Source: Bacteroides sp.
GTDB taxonomy: Bacteria > Bacteroidota > Bacteroidia > Bacteroidales > Bacteroidaceae
Assembly (NCBI GenBank): GCA_030151845.1
Contig: JASLCM010000026.1
Coordinates: 1 to 11,938, forward strand
Reading direction: 5' to 3'
Length of the DNA: 11,938 nucleotides
Below are positions 6,891 to 11,938 of the stretch, piece after piece. Below the pieces are notes generated by a model, which searched no databases, was not told the DNA's origin, and saw nothing but the letters and a program-made list of their open reading frames with translations. Made by a program: the position numbers and the translations under genes. How positions within the stretch are numbered: the first letter of the stretch is position 1; every line of letters begins with the position of its first letter.

Positions 6891-6945
6891 CCTATTTTTA
6901 TAGGTAAGCCATTAAACTTGCTTTTGGTAGAGCAAGGTTAATGGC
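6891..6945 (+). promoter_or_regulatory. Tandem hairpins in the mutA leader
   Basis: A small hairpin CCTAT-TTTT-ATAGG (6891-6904) is followed 3 nt later by a long one. In the second, GCCATTAA (6908-6915) pairs with TTAATGGC (6938-6945). After one A-G mismatch, CTTGCTTT (6917-6924) pairs with AGAGCAAG (6929-6936, one G-U), closing on loop TGGT. The structure ends 27 nt before the mutA ATG. It lacks a T tract, so it is not a standard terminator. I do not see the conserved core of a cobalamin riboswitch, and no promoter for mutA was found upstream. Confidence 0.5.
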
Positions 6946-6972
6946 ATTTCTAAAATATTAAAGTAATAAACT

Positions 6973-8862
6973 ATGGCAGACAGTAAAAAAGAGTGCCTTT
7001 TTCCAGAGTTTTCTCCTGTGGCAACAGAAGATTGGATGGAGAGGGTAAATGCAGATCTCAAAGGCAGGGATTTTGAAAAACGTCTTGTTTGGAGGACGAA
7101 TGAGGGATTCAACTTAAATCCTTTTTATCGTGCAGAGGATATAAAAGGGTTAGAAACCGTAAATGGACTTCCAGGAGAATTTCCTTATGTTAGAGGAACA
7201 AAAAAAGATAATAATACTTGGTTTGTTCGTCAAGAGATTCAAGTAGATCATCTAAAAAAAGCGAACGCTCAGGCAAAAGAGATTGTAACGAAAGGTGTCA
7301 CCGCTCTCTCTTTTCATATCGATTCGAAATTAATTGCTGATGGAATGTTTGAGATCTTACTGGCAGGTATCGATGCTGAGAAAGTTGAATTGAATTTTGA
7401 TACTTGTCAAATGCATGTTGTGAAGTTAGCTAAGCTTTTAGTAAACTATTTAACAGAGCAAAAGTACGATAGATTAAAGTTACAAGGATCTGTTGCGTAT
7501 GACTTCTTTAATAAGATGCTGACTGTAGGAAAAGAGAAAGGAGATGTGGTTGAAACATCAAAAGAGTTGATTCAAACCATAGAGCAATTACCTTTCTATC
7601 GTGTTTTACAGGTAACAGCCCTCTCTTTAAATAATGCGGGTGCTTATATTACACAAGAGTTAGGTTATGCCTTGGCATGGGGAAATGAATACATGACTTT
7701 ATTAACAGAGGCTGGCTTACCTGCAGCACTAGTTGCTAAGAAGATAAAGTTTAGCTTTGGCATTAGCTCTAACTACTTTATGGAGATAGCCAAGTTCCGT
7801 GCTGCTCGTATGCTTTGGGCATCGATTGTATCTTCCTATCACCCCATCTGTACAAGAGAGTGTGATAACCATGGACCAAACAAAGAGTGCCGATGTGCAG
7901 CAAAAATGCGAGTTCATGCTGAAACCTCTTCGTTTAACCTAACATTTTATGATTCCTACGTGAATCTTTTACGTACGCAGACCGAGGCTATGAGTGCTGC
8001 ATTAGCTGGTGTAGATTCCATTACAGTGGTTCCTTTTGATCAAACGTATCAGTTACCTAATGAGTTTTCTGAAAGATTAGCCCGTAACCAACAGCTACTT
8101 TTAAAAGAAGAGGCACATTTAGATAAGGTTGTTGATCCAGCTGGAGGCTCATATTACATCGAGACTTTAACTGCGTCTATAGCAAAAGAGGCATGGAAGA
8201 TATTTCTAGATGTTGTGGACAAAGGAGGTTTTTACCAAGCTATTAAAGAGGGCACTATTCAAGAGAGTGTAAATAGTAGCTATGAAAAAAGGAAAGAAGC
8301 AGTAGCTAAAAGAAGAGAAGTCTTATTGGGAACAAACCAGTACCCTAACTTCAATGAACTCTCTGGTGAGAAAGAGTTACTTCAAAAAGAGAACGGGTGT
8401 TCACCCGATTCAGACTTAATAACACTGAACAAAAAACGAGTTGCTGAGGAGTTTGAACAATTAAGGCTAGAGACAGAAAAGTCTGGAAAACGCCCTAAAG
8501 CATTTATGTTGACTATAGGCAACTTAGCTATGCGTCAAGCTAGAGCACAGTATGCATGCAACTTTTTAGCATGTGCAGGCTATGAAGTGGTAGACAACTT
8601 AGGTTTTCCAACAGTGGAAGCTGGGGTTGAGGCTGCTTTGAAAGCTAAAGCCGATATCGTAGTGTTGTGTTCAAGTGATCCAGAATATGCAGAATATGCA
8701 ATTCCAGCATTCGAAGCTCTTAATAATAGAGCCATGTTTATTGTAGCAGGTGCTCCCGAATGTATGGAAGAACTGAAAGCTGCTGGTATAGAAAACTTCA
8801 TTCATGTTCGTGTGAATGTATTAGAGACACTAAAGGAGTTCAATGCAAAACTTTTGAAGTAA
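6973..8862 (+). CDS. mutA: Methylmalonyl-CoA mutase, small (beta) subunit
   Basis: This is the non-catalytic partner of MutB in the heterodimeric B12-dependent mutase that interconverts succinyl-CoA and (R)-methylmalonyl-CoA. The 629-aa protein has the family layout: an N-terminal arm, a TIM-barrel mutase domain (about 40-470) and a C-terminal flavodoxin-like domain (about 508-629). Family signatures include NYFMEIAKFRAARMLWA (267-283) and VVDPAGGSYYIETLT (386-400). The C-terminal domain has lost the cobalamin motif: where MutB has DGHDRG, this protein reads NLAMRQA (516-522), as expected for a small subunit. An insertion after the FRAARMLWA helix holds four cysteines (C293, C297, C306, C308) that are absent from MutB here. 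Start ATG at 6973, without a Shine-Dalgarno sequence. mutB follows after 7 nt, so the two are co-transcribed. Confidence 0.95.
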   Translation: MADSKKECLFPEFSPVATEDWMERVNADLKGRDFEKRLVWRTNEGFNLNPFYRAEDIKGLETVNGLPGEFPYVRGTKKDNNTWFVRQEIQVDHLKKANAQAKEIVTKGVTALSFHIDSKLIADGMFEILLAGIDAEKVELNFDTCQMHVVKLAKLLVNYLTEQKYDRLKLQGSVAYDFFNKMLTVGKEKGDVVETSKELIQTIEQLPFYRVLQVTALSLNNAGAYITQELGYALAWGNEYMTLLTEAGLPAALVAKKIKFSFGISSNYFMEIAKFRAARMLWASIVSSYHPICTRECDNHGPNKECRCAAKMRVHAETSSFNLTFYDSYVNLLRTQTEAMSAALAGVDSITVVPFDQTYQLPNEFSERLARNQQLLLKEEAHLDKVVDPAGGSYYIETLTASIAKEAWKIFLDVVDKGGFYQAIKEGTIQESVNSSYEKRKEAVAKRREVLLGTNQYPNFNELSGEKELLQKENGCSPDSDLITLNKKRVAEEFEQLRLETEKSGKRPKAFMLTIGNLAMRQARAQYACNFLACAGYEVVDNLGFPTVEAGVEAALKAKADIVVLCSSDPEYAEYAIPAFEALNNRAMFIVAGAPECMEELKAAGIENFIHVRVNVLETLKEFNAKLLK

Positions 8863-8869
8863 TTGAGAT

Positions 8870-11014
8870 ATGAAACCAAATTTTAAAGATATAGATATAC
8901 TTGCCTCAATTCAGAACAGCAATGGATTGGAATGGCAAAAGGAGAATAATATTGCTGCTAACTGGAAGACCCCAGAACACATCGCTGTAAAACCTGTGTA
9001 TACAAAAGAGGATTTAGAAGGAATGGAGCATTTAGATATGCCCGCTGGACTTCCTCCTTTCTTAAGAGGACCATATTCAACAATGTATGTGTTGAGACCA
9101 TGGACTATTAGACAATATGCAGGATTCTCTACAGCAGAGGAATCTAATGCTTTTTATCGAAGAAACCTAGCTGCCGGACAAAAAGGACTCTCTGTAGCTT
9201 TTGACCTTCCTACGCATAGAGGGTATGACCCTGATCACGAACGAGTTGTTGGTGATGTTGGAAAAGCGGGAGTTTCCATTTGTTCCTTAGATAACATGAA
9301 GACTCTTTTTGATGGAATACCATTAAATAAGATGTCTGTCTCTATGACTATGAATGGAGCTGTTCTCCCCATAATGGCCTTTTATATTAATGCTGGGTTG
9401 GAGCAGGGAGCTAAGTTGGAGGAGATGGCAGGAACCATACAAAATGATATTTTGAAAGAGTTTATGGTTCGTAACACATATATCTATCCACCCGCTTTTT
9501 CTATGCAGATTATTTCAGATATTTTTGAATATACCTCACAGAAGATGCCTAAGTTTAACTCTATTTCAATCTCTGGCTATCACATGCAGGAAGCTGGTGC
9601 AACAGCTGATATTGAGTTGGCCTATACACTTGCAGACGGATTGGAGTATTTGCGTGCAGGTATAGCAGCTGGGATAGATATAGATGCTTTTGCTCCTCGT
9701 CTCTCTTTCTTCTGGGCTATAGGAATGAACCATTTTATGGAAATAGCCAAGATGAGAGCAGCACGTATGCTTTGGGCAAAGATTGTAAAACAATTTAACC
9801 CCAAAAACCCTAAGTCTATGGCGTTAAGAACGCACTCACAAACTTCGGGCTGGTCTTTAACAGAGCAAGATCCCTATAACAATATTGGTAGAACTTGTAT
9901 TGAAGCGATGGCCGCTGTATTAGGGCATACTCAATCTCTGCACACAAATGCTTTGGATGAGGCTATTGCTCTACCAACAGATTTTTCGGCACGTATAGCA
10001 AGGAATACTCAAATTTATATCCAAGAAGAGACCTATGTATGTAAAAATGTAGATCCATGGGGTGGTTCATATTATGTTGAATCACTAACACATGAGATTG
10101 CACATAAAGCTTGGGAGCATATTCAGGAGATAGAGAAATTAGGTGGAATGGCAAAAGCTATTGAAACCGGTATTCCTAAGATGCGTATAGAAGAAGCTGC
10201 TGCACGTACTCAGGCTAGAATAGATGCTGGTACGCAAACCATTGTAGGAGTTAACAAATATCGCTTAGAAAAAGAAGAGCCAATTGACATTCTAGAAATA
10301 GATAATACAGCTGTTCGTAAACAACAAATAGAGCGGTTAGAAGAGTTGAAAAAATCGCGTGATGAAGATGCAGTTAAACGTGCTCTAGAAGCATTAACGA
10401 AATGTGTAGAGACCAAAGAGGGAAATCTTTTAGAGTTGGCTGTTAAAGCTGCTCAAGTAAGGGCAACCTTAGGAGAAATTTCAGATGCTTGTGAACAAGT
10501 AGTGGGTAGGTATAAAGCTAAAATTAGAACAATATCAGGAGTGTATTCAGCAGAAAGTAAAGACGATAGTGATTTTAAACGCGCTTGTGAATTAACAGAC
10601 AAGTTTGCAAAGAAAGAGGGTAGGCAGCCACGTATCATGATTGCTAAAATGGGACAAGATGGTCATGACCGTGGAGCTAAGGTAGTTGCTACAGGTTATG
10701 CCGACTGTGGTTTTGACGTAGACATGGGGCCACTATTCCAAACACCAGCAGAAGCTGCTCGCGATGCTGTTGAGAATGATGTTCATGTGGTTGGTGTCTC
10801 TTCATTGGCAGCAGGTCATAAAACTCTAATTCCACAAATGATGGCCGAGTTAAAGAAGCTTGGACGTGAAGATATCATTGTTATTGCGGGAGGAGTAATT
10901 CCTGCACAAGATTATGATTTCCTATATAACGAAGGAGTTGCAGCTATTTTTGGTCCGGGAACATCAGTGGCCAAAGCAGCTTGTGTTATTCTTGAAATAC
11001 TGCTTCAGGAATAA
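8870..11014 (+). CDS. mutB: Methylmalonyl-CoA mutase, large (alpha, catalytic) subunit
   Basis: This is the catalytic, adenosylcobalamin-binding subunit, 714 aa, full length. In the TIM barrel, TMYVLRPWTIRQYAGFSTA (71-89) includes Y73, equivalent to the radical-controlling tyrosine of the Propionibacterium enzyme. GYHMQEAG (236-243) carries H238, the active-site histidine. NHFMEIAKMRAARMLWA (287-303) and NVDPWGGSYYVESLT (393-407) are further family signatures. The C-terminal B12 domain begins near 587 with IMIAKMGQDGHDRG; D597-x-H599-x-x-G602 is the base-off/His-on motif with H599 as lower cobalt ligand. SSLAAGHK (644-651) and IAGGVIPAQD (672-681) complete it. In anaerobic Bacteroidetes the enzyme works in the succinate-to-propionate direction. 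Neither a meaB-type chaperone nor an epimerase gene is adjacent; mutB is followed by a terminator. Confidence 0.97.
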   Translation: MKPNFKDIDILASIQNSNGLEWQKENNIAANWKTPEHIAVKPVYTKEDLEGMEHLDMPAGLPPFLRGPYSTMYVLRPWTIRQYAGFSTAEESNAFYRRNLAAGQKGLSVAFDLPTHRGYDPDHERVVGDVGKAGVSICSLDNMKTLFDGIPLNKMSVSMTMNGAVLPIMAFYINAGLEQGAKLEEMAGTIQNDILKEFMVRNTYIYPPAFSMQIISDIFEYTSQKMPKFNSISISGYHMQEAGATADIELAYTLADGLEYLRAGIAAGIDIDAFAPRLSFFWAIGMNHFMEIAKMRAARMLWAKIVKQFNPKNPKSMALRTHSQTSGWSLTEQDPYNNIGRTCIEAMAAVLGHTQSLHTNALDEAIALPTDFSARIARNTQIYIQEETYVCKNVDPWGGSYYVESLTHEIAHKAWEHIQEIEKLGGMAKAIETGIPKMRIEEAAARTQARIDAGTQTIVGVNKYRLEKEEPIDILEIDNTAVRKQQIERLEELKKSRDEDAVKRALEALTKCVETKEGNLLELAVKAAQVRATLGEISDACEQVVGRYKAKIRTISGVYSAESKDDSDFKRACELTDKFAKKEGRQPRIMIAKMGQDGHDRGAKVVATGYADCGFDVDMGPLFQTPAEAARDAVENDVHVVGVSSLAAGHKTLIPQMMAELKKLGREDIIVIAGGVIPAQDYDFLYNEGVAAIFGPGTSVAKAACVILEILLQE

Positions 11015-11034
11015 AAAATAATGAAGTACAGTGG

Positions 11035-11064
11035 AAAAGGGTTGGTCTTAAGATCAACCCTTTT
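11035..11064 (+). terminator. Intrinsic terminator of mutAB
   Basis: A 13-bp stem with one G-U pair (11035-11047 with 11052-11064, core AAAAGGGTTG/CAACCCTTTT) closes on loop TTAA and ends in TTTTGTTT. It lies 20 nt past the mutB stop codon. Confidence 0.88.
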
Positions 11065-11213
11065 GTTTACTATAGAGCCCGTATTGATGCAAAAAGAAGG
11101 AAAATGGGTTAAAGTCTAACGTTTTGTTTTGCTAATGACTCTTTTAATATCATTTAAAAATAGGGTTGTATTTTTAAAATATGTTATAAAACATGGCTTT
11201 TTTGTTGTGTTTC
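11065..11213. other. Gene-free AT-rich spacer between mutAB terminator and small RNA promoter
   Basis: No credible reading frame or RNA gene is visible here. The only structure is a weak ATGTT-ATAA-AACAT hairpin (11181-11194). Together with the flanking terminator, small RNA and topB leader it belongs to a 417-nt interval (11015-11431) that encodes no protein. Confidence 0.6.
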
Positions 11214-11243
11214 TTGGATGTTTAAATAAAAAACCTACCTTTG
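11214..11243 (+). promoter_or_regulatory. Bacteroidetes-type promoter of the small RNA
   Basis: TTG (11214-11216), a 19-nt spacer and TACCTTTG (11236-11243) are a full match to the -33/-7 consensus, among the best in the window. Predicted transcription start is about 11248-11250. Confidence 0.78.
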
Positions 11244-11247
11244 TACT

Positions 11248-11313
11248 GTGTTTTTCATAGTATTAGATTTAAGGTTAACAAAGGTTGGAGTCAAGCGTGA
11301 CTCCTTTTTTTTT
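11248..11313 (+). ncRNA. Candidate small non-coding RNA, about 66 nt
   Basis: A complete, short transcription unit lies between the mutB terminator and topB. It has a consensus promoter, an A/T-rich body containing ATTAGATTTAAGGTTAACAA (11262-11281), and an intrinsic terminator with a 7-bp GGAGTCA/TGACTCC stem (11287-11293 with 11298-11304), loop AGCG and nine T. The unit contains no ATG-initiated reading frame. From memory, the body sequence recurs in intergenic regions of many Bacteroidales genomes. The promoter-to-terminator design also matches the description of the Bacteroidales-1 RNA motif, whose function is unknown. I could not verify that identity. An alternative is an attenuated leader of topB, but topB has its own -7 element further down. 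Confidence 0.68.
11287..11313 (+). terminator. Intrinsic terminator of the small RNA
   Basis: A 7-bp stem GGAGTCA/TGACTCC (11287-11293 with 11298-11304) on tetraloop AGCG is followed by nine consecutive T (11305-11313). This is a textbook rho-independent terminator on the plus strand only. Confidence 0.9.
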
Positions 11314-11396
11314 GCCTATAAGTCTCTTTCCCTCCTTTAAGCTAGATAAGTTCATATATATCTTTCATTGGTAATTTATGCTTAAAAGCTTTTTAT

Positions 11397-11404
11397 TACC
11401 TTTG
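11397..11404 (+). promoter_or_regulatory. -7 element of the topB promoter
   Basis: TACCTTTG, identical to the -7 box of the small RNA promoter, lies 27 nt before the topB ATG. The nearest upstream TTG (11368-11370) is 26 nt away, longer than the usual spacer, so the -33 element is uncertain. Confidence 0.5.
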
Positions 11405-11431
11405 TTTAAAACAAAATAGAAAATCGCTAAA

Positions 11432-11938
11432 ATGATTGTTTGCATAGCCGAAAAACCCTCTGTTGCTCGTGATATAGCTACTGTCCTAGGTGCAAAGACT
11501 AGGAAGGACGGATATATAGAAGGCAATGGGTATCAAGTTACCTGGACCTTTGGACACCTTTGTACGCTGAAAGAGCCTCATGAATATACTCCTTCATGGA
11601 AATGGTGGAGCTTAAGTAGCTTGCCAATGATTCCACCGCGTTTTGGGATTAAGCTGATTGAGTCTGAATCTTATGAGAAGCAGTTCAATACAATTGAAAA
11701 ACTAGTTGTGAATGCAACAGAGGTGATAAACTGTGGTGATGCTGGGCAAGAGGGAGAGCTTATTCAGCGCTGGGTATTGCAAAAGGCAGGAGTGAGTTGC
11801 CCTGTAAAGCGCTTATGGATATCTTCTCTAACAGAAGAAGCGATTAAAGAGGGTTTTAAGAACCTACAAGACGAAAAGGAGTTCACTTCACTTTATGCAG
11901 CGGGATTGGCTCGAGCAATAGGCGATTGGCTACTAGGA
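11432..11938 (+). CDS. topB: DNA topoisomerase III, type IA (5' part; gene continues beyond window)
   Basis: The first 169 codons are present and the frame is still open at the window end, so the gene is cut by the window, not broken. Type IA topoisomerases relax negative supercoils and decatenate DNA through a 5'-phosphotyrosine; the active-site Tyr would lie downstream of the window. Visible is the Toprim domain: AEKPSVARDIA (6-16) with catalytic E7, FGHLCTLKEPHEY (40-52), and the metal-binding motif DAGQEGELIQRW (103-114). In that motif G105 replaces the second Asp of DxDxE, a variant I know from Bacteroidetes and some Firmicutes TopB. LARAIGDWLLG (159-169) begins the next domain. The start ATG at 11432 gives MIVCIAEKPS, the normal N-terminus. 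It has a -7 promoter element 27 nt upstream. Confidence 0.92.
   Translation, partial: MIVCIAEKPSVARDIATVLGAKTRKDGYIEGNGYQVTWTFGHLCTLKEPHEYTPSWKWWSLSSLPMIPPRFGIKLIESESYEKQFNTIEKLVVNATEVINCGDAGQEGELIQRWVLQKAGVSCPVKRLWISSLTEEAIKEGFKNLQDEKEFTSLYAAGLARAIGDWLLG

Noticed and set aside
6737..6972. Cobalamin riboswitch upstream of mutA
   Set aside because: The region before a B12-dependent enzyme is a natural place for one, but I see no conserved B12-box or core helices, only two simple hairpins.
11021..11119. A 32-codon frame starting ATG just after mutB (MKYSGKGLVL...KWVKV)
   Set aside because: It runs straight through the mutAB terminator hairpin at 11035-11064, has no resemblance to a known peptide and lies in AT-rich spacer, so it is most likely chance.
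1..11938. Mobile elements, CRISPR arrays, defence or secretion systems
   Set aside because: No transposase or integrase-like protein, no regularly spaced direct repeats and no attachment-site duplication of the tRNA-Gln 3' end are visible. All large genes are core functions.

Overview
The window reads as chromosomal DNA of a Bacteroidetes species, most likely of the order Bacteroidales. The DNA is AT-rich and start codons lack Shine-Dalgarno sequences. Several intergenic regions carry the phylum-specific promoter pattern TTG-N(19-22)-TAnnTTTG. The proteins are of Bacteroidetes type: a short glucose-6-phosphate isomerase, a long lysyl-tRNA synthetase with a C-terminal extension, a two-subunit methylmalonyl-CoA mutase, and a topoisomerase III with the DAGQEGE motif. 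The genus cannot be fixed by eye.

Layout, left to right. A tRNA-Gln(CTG) cut by the window edge (1-64, +) faces three minus-strand genes across a perfectly palindromic bidirectional terminator. In transcription order these three are lysS (4156-2423), pgi (2253-916) and a HAD-family sugar-phosphate phosphatase (858-118). A hairpin terminator follows lysS, and a weaker hairpin separates pgi from the HAD gene. A divergent promoter region (4157-4362) then serves lysS on one side and a cytidylate-kinase-like NTPase (4363-4998, +) on the other. The kinase gene converges on an AspT/YidE-type membrane exchanger (6735-5059, -) across a second palindromic terminator. The exchanger is divergent from mutA-mutB (6973-11014, +), the two subunits of B12-dependent methylmalonyl-CoA mutase, 7 nt apart. 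After the mutB terminator comes a 417-nt gene-free stretch. It contains a complete small transcription unit (promoter, about 66 nt of RNA, intrinsic terminator), best read as a small non-coding RNA. The 5' part of topB (11432 onward, +) ends the window.

How it fits together. MutAB interconverts succinyl-CoA and methylmalonyl-CoA, the key step of the succinate-propionate pathway of anaerobic Bacteroidetes. The divergent transporter belongs to the family that contains aspartate:alanine and succinate exporters, so a functional link is plausible but unproven. pgi and the HAD phosphatase both suggest sugar-phosphate metabolism. lysS, tRNA-Gln and topB are housekeeping.

Most of the window is ordinary core genome. 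I see no mobile element, CRISPR array, phage or defence system. The points most worth a second look are the small RNA at 11248-11313, the hairpin-rich mutA leader with a 20-nt dyad beside the divergent promoter, a four-cysteine insertion in MutA, and the exchanger start codon, which a promoter element moves 33 nt downstream.
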